From Flavobacteriaceae bacterium (GTDB lineage Bacteria; Bacteroidota; Bacteroidia; Flavobacteriales; Flavobacteriaceae), in NCBI GenBank assembly GCA_028279515.1, contig JANQNQ010000005.1, forward strand, positions 1 through 64,000: a stretch of DNA of 64,000 nucleotides, read 5' to 3'. A model generated the notes under the pieces. It ran no database searches. It saw only the letters and a program-made list of their open reading frames with translations, and had not been told where the DNA came from. Positions 53,117-61,158 of the stretch are shown in pieces. Positions within the stretch are counted from its first letter, which is position 1, and every line of letters begins with the position of its first letter. The position numbers were made by a program, and so were the translations under genes.

Positions 53117-54484
53117 TTATTTTATTTTAACGATAAAGGCATCCTTGATGCCGCGATTCATTGCAACGTCATTGTCGTTACTTTCAGTGTTTCCGATGAT
53201 GACCAACTTTCCATCAGGAGTTTCTTTGGCGTCAAAGGCAAAATCAAGGTTGGATCCTCCGAACGATTTTTCCCAAAGGAGGGTTCCGTTGTTGTTGATC
53301 TTTATGAGCCAGTAGTCATTTTGCCCATAGTTATTGGTAAGGTCTCCGTCGGTGCTTTTAGAACTTCCAGAGACAATGTAATTGCCATCGGCAGTTTTAG
53401 AGATGGAGCGTGCCGATTCGAAATCGGTACCTCCATAGGTCTTTTCCCAAACCAAACCACCAGTGGCGTTGATTTTGACTACCCAGAAATCGGCTGATCC
53501 TTTTAAATTGGATATGTCTCCGTCGCTGCTTCGTGTGTCTCCAGCAATTAGGTAGCCCCCATCATCCGATTTGACCACCGAGTAACCAATATCAATACCG
53601 GATCCTCCAAACGACTTTTGCCATTCCATAGTGCCGGTTGCAGAAACTTTTACTGCCCAGAAGTCGTAGCTTCCATTAGGGTCTGTAATGTCAAAATCAT
53701 CACTTTCTGAAGATCCGACCATTAAGAAACCGCCATCACTTGTTTGGAGTACATCGTTCGAGCGGTCATTATTGGTTCCGCCAAAATAGCGGCGCCATTG
53801 TAAGTTTCCGTTGGCATCTAGTTTATGTCCCCAGAATTCACCAACGCCGTGTTGGGCGCTTCGGCTTGGGGCATCATCATTGCCATCTCCTCCTGATGCT
53901 GAAACATCCAAGAATCCTGAAACGAAGTACCCGCCATCAGAAGTCTGAATGATTGAAAATCCTTGGTCGCTTCCTGAGAAACCATAGTTCTTTTCCCATT
54001 GCATATTACCGTTGGCATCTACCTTGACAACCCAAATATCGTGAAAGCCTTCGTTTCCGCCGACGTCAAGGTCACTGCTTCGGCTGTAGCCCACAATGGC
54101 AAATCCGCCATCTGAAGTAGTGGTGATGTCTTGTCCGCGTTCGTCTTCGCTTCCGCCATAGGTCTTATTCCATAACAGGTTTCCTTGGGCATCCATACGG
54201 ATCAACCAATAGTCATTGTTTTCGGCATCTTGATCTGTAATGTTTCCGTCTATACTTTTAGAAAATCCAAGGATAGCGAAGCCGCCATCCGGAGTGGTCA
54301 CTACGGCTTGCGCATTGTCTTCTTCAGTACCACCGAAGGTACGTGTCCAATCGATTTGTCCTAGAAAGGGTTCGGTAATTGGACCATCATCCCCTCCACC
54401 TCCACCATCATCTGAAGAGCAGGAGGCAAAGACCGCTATAGCGGCAATAAGAAGAGAATGGGTAATCGTTTTTTTCATCATCAT
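53117..54484 (-). CDS. Lipoprotein with propeller-like repeats
   Basis: 455 residues. Lipobox IAVFASC followed by a Gly/Asp-rich linker. The rest is about seven repeats of ~55 residues with the pattern 'W.K.FGG...D......T.DGG....G.S.S.DGD......YW..K.D..G', for instance LLWNKTYGGSEDERGQDI and GTMEWQKSFGGSGIDIGYSV. Seven units of this size suggest a beta-propeller. There is no sorting domain; the protein should be anchored in the outer membrane. It is the third gene of the MbnP/MauG operon. Function unknown, probably a surface scaffold or binding protein. Confidence 0.75.
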   Translation of the reverse strand: MMMKKTITHSLLIAAIAVFASCSSDDGGGGGDDGPITEPFLGQIDWTRTFGGTEEDNAQAVVTTPDGGFAILGFSKSIDGNITDQDAENNDYWLIRMDAQGNLLWNKTYGGSEDERGQDITTTSDGGFAIVGYSRSSDLDVGGNEGFHDIWVVKVDANGNMQWEKNYGFSGSDQGFSIIQTSDGGYFVSGFLDVSASGGDGNDDAPSRSAQHGVGEFWGHKLDANGNLQWRRYFGGTNNDRSNDVLQTSDGGFLMVGSSESDDFDITDPNGSYDFWAVKVSATGTMEWQKSFGGSGIDIGYSVVKSDDGGYLIAGDTRSSDGDISNLKGSADFWVVKINATGGLVWEKTYGGTDFESARSISKTADGNYIVSGSSKSTDGDLTNNYGQNDYWLIKINNNGTLLWEKSFGGSNLDFAFDAKETPDGKLVIIGNTESNDNDVAMNRGIKDAFIVKIK

Positions 54485-54510
54485 TGCTTTTTTGAAGGGA
54501 TGCTTACCCC

Positions 54511-55743
54511 CTAATTACTTTTTTTCACCACGAACAATCCGAGGTTGATGTCGCTGACGACAATATTGCCACTGGTGAAATATGGATAAACGCTCCAGGC
54601 ACCATTAAAGTTAGCACCATCGTTTCCGGGATGCGTATCAAAAAACCCGACTTCGCTTATGTTTTGATTTTCAATATCTGAGATGTCTAAAAAACGAACA
54701 CCAGCAGTATAGTTGGCCATGTAGAAAGTATTTCCTTTTACATAGCCATTATGATCGATAGCCGCCGTCGGCCCTGAGTATTCTGTATGAAATGCGGGGT
54801 TATCTAGATCAGTAAGGTCAAACACAATGGTACGGGTATTAAATCCGAAATCTAGTTCGTCTACCTCATCTCCAAGAATGAAATAGCGTTGATCCTCAGT
54901 GAACCAACCTTGGTGTGTATAGCCAATATTTGAATATGATATTGCAGAGATTCGAACTGGGTTGTCCTTGTCTGAAATATCGACAATGACCAATTCATTT
55001 GCGTTGCTCCCTAATAAGATCTCTTTGCCTTGATGGTCGGTGTCTCCACCGTTGTACGTGACAACTTGCGCATCATGGCTGTATCCGTCTGGTTGATATC
55101 CTCCAGCAGGTGTTGGGCTGGTAGGGTTCTGAATATTCACAAAGTGAGGCCCTCCGGCAAATGTGTCGCTTCCTACAGCATAGGCATAACCCGAATCCTT
55201 ATTGATCACAATGTTGTGGGCGCTTCCAAAACCTGAATAATTGGCATCTGCTGTAAAATTGGTGGGTGTGCTGGTAGCATTTCTCAATTTGGTAAGATCA
55301 AACACTTGCATTCCGTGATTGGATGCTTCGCTCACAACGAAAGCATGGTTGTTATATACCTTGACATCGCGCCAACTGCTGCTTGTAGTGGCTGTTGGTA
55401 GTTTTCCGAGATACACCGGCTCGGTAGGCTCAGAAATATCTATGAACCCAGTACCATTGTTTAGACAGATCAATGCGTATTCTTTTCCAGTCGTTGGGTC
55501 CGTCCAACCCCATGAGTCATTGGCACTGGTAGCGCCCATGGTGTTTAAATTGATGTTGCTCATTAAATCATAACCATTGCATGGATATGCTCCTGCCATT
55601 CCGTTTTCACAAGGTACGGCAGGTGTGGTGGGCGGATCAACAGGATCGATCGGAGTTGGGTCAACAGGTGTTGATGTTGTTCCATCGTCTGAAGAACACG
55701 CAAAGAGAATCAATGAAATGAGTAGTGGGGCAATGCGTTTCAT
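54511..55743 (-). CDS. Choice-of-anchor B (LVIVD-repeat) lipoprotein
   Basis: 410 residues with lipobox LILFAC. After a Pro/Asp/Thr linker come LVIVD-type blades: GFIDISEPTEPVYLGKL, WRDVKVYNNHAFVVSE, GMQVFDLTKLRN, ELVIVDISDKDNPVRI and VRFLDISDIENQN. The whole protein parallels the following gene product (55835-57322) nearly end to end, so the two are paralogues from a local duplication; this one is lipid-anchored, while the other carries a T9SS sorting domain. Family function is unknown; a surface beta-propeller is expected. Confidence 0.87.
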   Translation of the reverse strand: MKRIAPLLISLILFACSSDDGTTSTPVDPTPIDPVDPPTTPAVPCENGMAGAYPCNGYDLMSNINLNTMGATSANDSWGWTDPTTGKEYALICLNNGTGFIDISEPTEPVYLGKLPTATTSSSWRDVKVYNNHAFVVSEASNHGMQVFDLTKLRNATSTPTNFTADANYSGFGSAHNIVINKDSGYAYAVGSDTFAGGPHFVNIQNPTSPTPAGGYQPDGYSHDAQVVTYNGGDTDHQGKEILLGSNANELVIVDISDKDNPVRISAISYSNIGYTHQGWFTEDQRYFILGDEVDELDFGFNTRTIVFDLTDLDNPAFHTEYSGPTAAIDHNGYVKGNTFYMANYTAGVRFLDISDIENQNISEVGFFDTHPGNDGANFNGAWSVYPYFTSGNIVVSDINLGLFVVKKSN

Positions 55744-55834
55744 TTGTTTGCAGTTTTATGGTTAAAGCTACAATGAAAAGCGCACAAAATCAATAAGTTG
55801 TATGTGATAATGCGCTATGCGCCTTTCATGTCTA

Positions 55835-57322
55835 TTATTTAACGATCAGTTTTTGCGTTAATTGTGCGTTCACACGCACCATATATATCCCTTTAGACAA
55901 GCCTCCGAGCGGGATATCAAACTCTTGCTGATTGACGTCTGGGTGAAGTGCTACCCGCTTACCGAGTACACTAAAGATTTCTACGCGCTCAATACGTTCT
56001 CCGTTTCGAGCTCTAAGAGTTGTTTTTTCCTTGGCCGGATTTGGAAACATCTTGAATGCTCCTATGCTTTGGTCGTCAAGTCCGAGTGTGCCCGACTGTC
56101 TAACAACAAAAAGTCCACCTTTGATGTCGCTGATGATAATATTTCCACTAGCGAAAAAGGGGTAAACATTCCATGATCCAAAATTAAAAGTTGTTGCGTT
56201 GCTTGCCGCATGGGTGTCAAAATAGCCAACTTCATCAAATCCGTCACCATCATTGTGCGATGTGTTAGCACCAATGGTCTCTATGCCCGATATATCGATA
56301 ACACGCAACCCCGATGAATAATTAGATTCATACAAAAGGTTGCCTTTGACATATAGGTTGTGGTCGATAGCACTGTTTGGTCCTAGATATGTAGAGTGCA
56401 AACTTGGATTGTCCAGGTCTGTAAAATCAAAGATCAATGTGCGGGTGTTAAATCCAAAGTTGGATTCATCTTCTTCATCACCTAGAATAAAGTACTTTTG
56501 GTCTTCAGTAAACCACCCTTGATGTGTATACCCAACATTTGGGTAGCTAAAACTGGTGATCTTTATTGGATTTGATTTGTCGGTTACATCCAAGATCAAA
56601 ACGTCATTGGCATTGCTACCAATTAGGATTTCCTTTCCTGTGTGATCAGTATCTGGACCATTGTAGGTCACTACTTGAGCATCGTGTGTGTAACCCTCAG
56701 CAGAGTATCCCCCTGCAGCCGTTGGATTCTTAGGGTCAGTTTTAAGGTCAAGGAATACAGGGCCTCCGCTAAAGAAACCTCCGCAGCCCACAAGATATGC
56801 GAATCCTGTATCTTCATTGATTACAATGTTGTGACAACTGTTAACGCCTGTGTAACGGCCATCTTCGGTAAACACCAAAGGTGGGGTTGTTACGTTGCGT
56901 AAACGGGTTAGGTCAAAGATCTGTACACCATGTGCACCTACGTTGTCTGCTACAATGTAGGCATGGTTGTTATACACTTTGACATCTCTCCAAAAACTAG
57001 TTCCTGTTCCAAGAGTTCGTTGTAAGTATCCAAGAAAAATAGGATTCACTGGATCAGAAATATCAACAAATCCAGTGTTGTGCGTAGTTCCAATGATGGC
57101 ATATTCTTTACCGGTCATTGGGTCAGTCCATCCCCAAGAGTCGCTTCCTTCTGGGGTGTTCGTTCCTCCGGCGGTATTGGTAATCAATACGCTGATGGGT
57201 ACGTTGGACATAAGGTCGTAGTCATTACATGGATAAGAGCCTGCCATCCCGCTGTCACAAGGAGTTTGTGCAATAGCAATTGAGGCCGCCATGAGTAGGG
57301 GTAATAGTAGTTTGCGGTTCAT
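55835..57322 (-). CDS. Choice-of-anchor B (LVIVD-repeat) protein with T9SS sorting domain
   Basis: ATG at 57322 gives the signal peptide MNRKLLLPLLMAASIAIAQ; the frame from 57382 is extended upstream into spacer. Blades include GFVDISDPVNPIFLGYL, WRDVKVYNNHAYIVAD, GVQIFDLTRLRN, VLILDVTDKSNPIKIT. The last ~75 residues (FKMFPNPAKEKTTLRA ... VEIFSVLGKRV ... GIYMVRVNAQLTQ) are a T9SS type A sorting domain. It is the first gene of the five-gene operon, with a perfect -7 box 30 bp upstream. It shares the start CDSGMAGSYPCNDYDLMSN with its paralogue's CENGMAGAYPCNGYDLMSN. Confidence 0.9.
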   Translation of the reverse strand: MNRKLLLPLLMAASIAIAQTPCDSGMAGSYPCNDYDLMSNVPISVLITNTAGGTNTPEGSDSWGWTDPMTGKEYAIIGTTHNTGFVDISDPVNPIFLGYLQRTLGTGTSFWRDVKVYNNHAYIVADNVGAHGVQIFDLTRLRNVTTPPLVFTEDGRYTGVNSCHNIVINEDTGFAYLVGCGGFFSGGPVFLDLKTDPKNPTAAGGYSAEGYTHDAQVVTYNGPDTDHTGKEILIGSNANDVLILDVTDKSNPIKITSFSYPNVGYTHQGWFTEDQKYFILGDEEDESNFGFNTRTLIFDFTDLDNPSLHSTYLGPNSAIDHNLYVKGNLLYESNYSSGLRVIDISGIETIGANTSHNDGDGFDEVGYFDTHAASNATTFNFGSWNVYPFFASGNIIISDIKGGLFVVRQSGTLGLDDQSIGAFKMFPNPAKEKTTLRARNGERIERVEIFSVLGKRVALHPDVNQQEFDIPLGGLSKGIYMVRVNAQLTQKLIVK

Positions 57323-57351
57323 TATTAAATAGTAGTTGTTGTATGTAGCGC

Positions 57352-57359
57352 CAAAAATA
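57352..57359 (-). promoter_or_regulatory. -7 promoter box of the LVIVD/MbnP/MauG operon
   Basis: On the minus strand TATTTTTG fits TAnnTTTG exactly, 30 bp upstream of the first start codon. The five genes that follow have gaps of only 91, 26, 25 and 7 bp. Confidence 0.55.
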
Positions 57360-57469
57360 GTGTAAATGTTACAGAAAAACACATAAAAAGTTGTGTATTA
57401 TGTTAAAGCAGAGGGTTTTCGTTACAAATTTCGCAATACCTTGGGTTTTATAGACTGAAATAAGCTTCT

Positions 57470-57477
57470 TACTTTTG
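57470..57477 (+). promoter_or_regulatory. -7 promoter box of thiL (possibly leaderless)
   Basis: TACTTTTG is a perfect -7 match only 4 bp before the ATG at 57482. If the box is used, transcription should start at or next to the A of the start codon. Confidence 0.5.
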
Positions 57478-57481
57478 CAGC

Positions 57482-58531
57482 ATGATAGAAGACAAGCACC
57501 AAGAACGTACCCCGCTTTCGTCTTTAGGCGAATTCGGGCTTATTGACCATTTGACAAAGCATTTTGAAATAAAGCAGGATTCTTCCGTAAAAGGAATTGG
57601 CGATGATGCAGCTGTGTTGGATTTCAAAGATGATAAGGTAGTGGTCTCGACCGACTTATTGGTCGAAGGTGTTCACTTTGACCTAAGTTATATGCCCTTG
57701 AAACATTTGGGCTACAAAGCTGTCATTGTAAATCTGTCTGATATCTATGCCATGAATGCCGAAGCGACACAGGTGACCATTTCGGTAGCGGTTTCAAATC
57801 GATTTCCGCTCGAAGCACTCGAAGAAGTGTACGCCGGAATTCAATTGGCAGCCAAGCTTTATAATGTAGATGTAATTGGGGGCGATACAACTTCGTCGAC
57901 CACAGGCTTACTGATCAGTGTTACTGCCATCGGAAAAGCCAAAGAAGATATGTTGAGCTATCGCGATGGTGCTAAGCCAAACGATCTGTTAGTGGTTACT
58001 GGAGACTTGGGTGGCGCTTATATGGGATTGCAGGTTTTGGAGCGCGAGAAGGAAGTGTTCAAAGTAAACCCGAACAATCAACCAGATCTAGATGCGTATA
58101 CCTACATCGTAGAGAGACAATTAAAGCCTGAAGCGCGAAAAGACATCGTTACCCTTTTAGAAAATCTAGAGGTAAAGCCTACATCGATGATCGACATCAG
58201 CGACGGACTTTCGTCTGAGGTACTGCATCTTTGCAAACAGTCAAACGTTGGTTGTAATCTCTATGAAGATAAAATTCCGTTAGACCCACAGGTGATCTCA
58301 ACATGCGAAGAATTCAAGATCGATAGTACGATGGTCGCGTTAAGCGGCGGTGAAGACTATGAGTTGTTGTTTACGATAAAGCAGGAAGATTATCCAAAGA
58401 TCAAAGCAAATCCGAATCTTACGGTAATAGGTCACATGACCGAAAAAAACGAAGGAGCCAATTTGATTACCAGAGCCGAAACTAAAATTCCATTAAAGGC
58501 CCAAGGATGGAATTCGTTGGCCAATGATTAG
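57482..58531 (+). CDS. thiL: Thiamine-monophosphate kinase ThiL
   Basis: 349 residues, AIR-synthase-like fold. Conserved ThiL blocks: LGEFGLIDHL, GIGDDAAVLDF, STDLLVEGVHFDL, GYKAVIVNLSDIYAMNA, VIGGDTTSSTTGLLISV, GDLGGAYMGLQVLER, DISDGLSSEVLHL and LSGGEDYELLF. It phosphorylates thiamine monophosphate to the active diphosphate with ATP. The stop overlaps the convergent small gene by 4 bp. Confidence 0.96.
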   Translation: MIEDKHQERTPLSSLGEFGLIDHLTKHFEIKQDSSVKGIGDDAAVLDFKDDKVVVSTDLLVEGVHFDLSYMPLKHLGYKAVIVNLSDIYAMNAEATQVTISVAVSNRFPLEALEEVYAGIQLAAKLYNVDVIGGDTTSSTTGLLISVTAIGKAKEDMLSYRDGAKPNDLLVVTGDLGGAYMGLQVLEREKEVFKVNPNNQPDLDAYTYIVERQLKPEARKDIVTLLENLEVKPTSMIDISDGLSSEVLHLCKQSNVGCNLYEDKIPLDPQVISTCEEFKIDSTMVALSGGEDYELLFTIKQEDYPKIKANPNLTVIGHMTEKNEGANLITRAETKIPLKAQGWNSLAND

Positions 58532-58767
58532 GCTACCGCGCTTTTCTTCTTATACAGATGCGCCAGCGTCTCATTGATTTCCCTCAATTGAGGAGTCATC
58601 GAGGCAATGTTTCCTTTGACATCGGTAGTGCCTTGTTTCTTACAATGAATGCACTCGTATTCATTGATGTGCGATGTAACGCGTCGTGTGATTTTGAAGC
58701 GGCACCCGAAAACGGCGCAGAAAAGTCTCATTACTGAGAAGCTATTCTTGGGGGTAGATTTTTGCAT
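58528..58767 (-). CDS. Small zinc-ribbon-like protein (DUF1660-like)
   Basis: 79 residues (or 67 from the ATG at 58731, MRLFCAVFGC, which may be the true start). Two Cys pairs stand out: CAVFGC and CIHCKK, joined by RFKITRRVTSHINEYE, a layout that suits a small zinc ribbon and resembles DUF1660-type proteins known from phages and Flavobacteriia. The C-terminal part is helical (LREINETLAHLYKKK). It converges on thiL with a 4-bp overlap. Function unknown. Confidence 0.65.
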   Translation of the reverse strand: MQKSTPKNSFSVMRLFCAVFGCRFKITRRVTSHINEYECIHCKKQGTTDVKGNIASMTPQLREINETLAHLYKKKSAVA

Positions 58768-58842
58768 AACTCGTAATAGGTTAATTTGATTTGGGTGTCA
58801 TAAAATTAAAATTTTTTTTGTAACCACCAAACAATCATGGAG

Positions 58843-59619
58843 TTATTGCTCTAAAATATGTTGTAAGTGCTTTTTTACATCTTCAAAATTTTCGAGATGA
58901 CCCATATGACCATCATTTAACGTAATAGTCTTACAATCAGTACTTTGTATTTTTCCGGTTACTTCCTTGAATGAAATCACTGGATCTTGTGTGCCCAAAA
59001 AAATAAAGCTGTTAAAATTTTGATTCGTCAATAGAAACGATCGATCCTTTCTAATTTTCATCCCTTCAAGGGCTGCGACGATCCCTTGAATAGGCATTTT
59101 TAATGCTTCCGCTTTTAGCGCGTCGATCTCTTTTGAGAACTTTTTTCTATTGGCTGGGATAAACAAGTTGGCAATTGACATGCTTATGAAATTTCTAGAA
59201 TTGAACTTGACTGCTTCAATAGCTCGATCCCTGTTTTTCTTTCTTTCTGCAGAATCTTCGAAGGGCGTCGAATTTAGCAGGATCAGCTTTTCAACCTTTT
59301 TGGGAAACTTTTCCGCGTAAGCGAGTGAAACATAACCGCCCATTGAATGTCCGACGAATGAAGCCGATGTAATACCGAGCTTTTGCAATACAGCCTCAAC
59401 GGCTTCGGCCATCATTTCCATGGTATGAACGTACCCCAAACAATCCGTCTGTCCATGGCCCAAAAGGTCGATGGTGATCACTTGATGGGTCTTGGCAAAT
59501 ACGGGAGCTAATTGCTCCCACATGGTGCTGCTTTCTAAGAAACCATGCAGCAGCACGATTGCTTTTCCCTCGCCTTGGGTTGTATTAAAAATCTTAATGC
59601 CTTTGTACGGAGTAGTCAT
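58843..59619 (-). CDS. Alpha/beta hydrolase (BioH/esterase-like)
   Basis: 258 residues without signal peptide. VLLHGFLESSTMWEQL carries the oxyanion HG motif, the nucleophile elbow is GHSMGG (Ser-92), the acid lies in FLGTQDPVIS and the catalytic His in NDGHMGHLENF. Close in pattern to small carboxylesterases and BioH/MenH-type hydrolases; the substrate cannot be assigned. It diverges from the BrnQ gene with only 35 bp between the starts, so the promoters must overlap. Confidence 0.88.
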   Translation of the reverse strand: MTTPYKGIKIFNTTQGEGKAIVLLHGFLESSTMWEQLAPVFAKTHQVITIDLLGHGQTDCLGYVHTMEMMAEAVEAVLQKLGITSASFVGHSMGGYVSLAYAEKFPKKVEKLILLNSTPFEDSAERKKNRDRAIEAVKFNSRNFISMSIANLFIPANRKKFSKEIDALKAEALKMPIQGIVAALEGMKIRKDRSFLLTNQNFNSFIFLGTQDPVISFKEVTGKIQSTDCKTITLNDGHMGHLENFEDVKKHLQHILEQ

Positions 59620-59654
59620 TCCAAAATTTTATATTGCGAAGATAAAACAACCCT

Positions 59655-60932
59655 ATGAGCAAAACGAAAGAAACTTTTGTCACCGGATTCGCCCTCTTTT
59701 CTATGTTCTTCGGAGCAGGAAACTTAGTATTGCCACCTCTATTAGGATTTAAAGCGGGCCCCGAATGGTATCTCGTGGCGTTTGGTTTCTTCATTTCTGC
59801 AGTTGGGCTCCCCTTGCTGGGAATCTTCGCCCATGCAAGATTGCAGGGGACCATGTTGGATTTTGCCAAGAAGATTTCGCCCAAATTCGCATTGATCTAT
59901 TGTTTGATTGTCTACGCAATCTCGATATCACTACCTGCACCACGAACGGCTTCTGTTACGCATGAAATGGCGATTCAACCTTTCTTCGGAACGAGTCCGT
60001 GGTTAACAAGTGCTGTGTACTTTGTATTGGTACTCATCTTTGTGTTGAATCGATCCAAAATTCTCGATATTATCGGAAAATTCTTGACACCATTGATCAT
60101 CATCATTTTGGTGGCCATTATCGGCGTTGGGATTTTTTCGCCACATCCCGAAATGAATGCCTCGCTCTTTGAATTTCCAGTCATCGACGGACTCCTTGAA
60201 GGGTACCAGACCTTTGATGCCATTGGAGCCGTAGTGATTGGCGGAGTTATTATTATTTCACTCAATTTAAAAGGACATACCACTTTTGAAGATAAAAAAT
60301 CGTTGATTGCTCGCGCAGGGATATTAGCAGCTATCGGACTCTTTTTGATCTATGCAGGATTGATTGTCAATGGAGCCCTTTTTAATACGGAATTTGATGC
60401 CGAAGTATCGCGCACGCAACTCCTTTCGGGCATTAGTTTGAAGACCCTTGGAAACATCGGAAGCACCTTTCTAAGTGTGTTGGTCTCGTTGGCGTGCTTT
60501 ACCACGGCGGTCGGGATTATCACAGGAACATCTGACTTTGTCAAAGGACTCTTAAAAGAATCGCAGCAAGCTTATACTACGACTGCGGTGATTGCCTGTA
60601 TTCTCGGAGTGCTGATGGGGCAATTGGACGTACATTCGATCATTGTAGTGGCCATTCCGGCATTGATGTTCATCTACCCGATCACCATTATTTTGATCCT
60701 GTTAAATGTACTTCCAGAAAAATATACGGGTGCCAGCGTATTTAGAGCTACGGTGATCACCACGATCATTTTCAGCATCCCCGACTTTCTATCTTCTATC
60801 GGATATGCCGAAAGCATGCAACCGATCAAAGATGTGATTCCACTCGGAAATTACAGTCTCGCTTGGTTACTACCTGCAGTAGTGGTTTTTGTGTTGGCTA
60901 ATACATTCCTGCGCAGGCAGGAATCTCATTAG
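59655..60932 (+). CDS. brnQ: Branched-chain amino acid transporter, BrnQ/LIVCS family
   Basis: 425 residues with about twelve membrane helices. The N-terminus TGFALFSMFFGAGNLVLPPLLGFKAG is the LIVCS hallmark, followed by AHARLQGTMLDFAKKIS and LPAPRTASVTHEMA. These carriers import Leu, Ile and Val with Na+ or H+. Its last residues FLRRQESH and the stop codon are read from a REP-like palindrome (60905-60929), so the natural C-terminus may have been replaced by repeat insertion. Confidence 0.92.
   Translation: MSKTKETFVTGFALFSMFFGAGNLVLPPLLGFKAGPEWYLVAFGFFISAVGLPLLGIFAHARLQGTMLDFAKKISPKFALIYCLIVYAISISLPAPRTASVTHEMAIQPFFGTSPWLTSAVYFVLVLIFVLNRSKILDIIGKFLTPLIIIILVAIIGVGIFSPHPEMNASLFEFPVIDGLLEGYQTFDAIGAVVIGGVIIISLNLKGHTTFEDKKSLIARAGILAAIGLFLIYAGLIVNGALFNTEFDAEVSRTQLLSGISLKTLGNIGSTFLSVLVSLACFTTAVGIITGTSDFVKGLLKESQQAYTTTAVIACILGVLMGQLDVHSIIVVAIPALMFIYPITIILILLNVLPEKYTGASVFRATVITTIIFSIPDFLSSIGYAESMQPIKDVIPLGNYSLAWLLPAVVVFVLANTFLRRQESH
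60905..60929. repeat. REP-like palindrome inside the end of the BrnQ gene
   Basis: ATTCCTGCGCAGGCAGGAATCTCAT; a REP family member whose sequence encodes the last codons of the transporter. It leads into the tandem 73-bp repeat that follows. Confidence 0.8.
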
Positions 60933-61080
60933 AGCAAGAGTGGAGTATTTCTGCGCCAACGTTCTTCGTAGCTTTAGCGAAGAAGAAAGGCAGGAATCTC
61001 ATTAGAGCAAGAGTGAAGTATTTCTGCGCCAACGTTCTTCGTAGCTTTAGCGAAGAAGAAAGGCAGGAATCTCGTTAGGG
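60916..61080. repeat. 73-bp tandem repeat, two full copies plus a partial
   Basis: Units start with GGCAGGAATCTC at 60916, 60989 and 61062, exactly 73 bp apart. Copies 1 and 2 differ at one base seen (GAGTGGAG versus GAGTGAAG). Each unit contains the inverted repeat TTCTTCG / CGAAGAA around TAGCTTTAG. It fills most of the gap between the convergent BrnQ and aminopeptidase genes. Confidence 0.9.
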
Positions 61081-61158
61081 TCGAGAAGACTTTTTAGGAA
61101 ACAAAGGATGCCGAAACAAGTTCGGCATGACATTTTAGAATACTAAAGTGTCTTTAGG

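Noticed and set aside
57482-58531. A thiamine (TPP) riboswitch upstream of thiL.
   Set aside because: The -7 box lies 4 bp before the start codon, leaving no leader, and no THI-box sequence such as CUGAGA was seen in the 110 bp upstream.
60916-61080. A CRISPR-like array in the tandem repeat.
   Set aside because: The 73-bp units are directly adjacent without unique spacers, and no cas gene is present.
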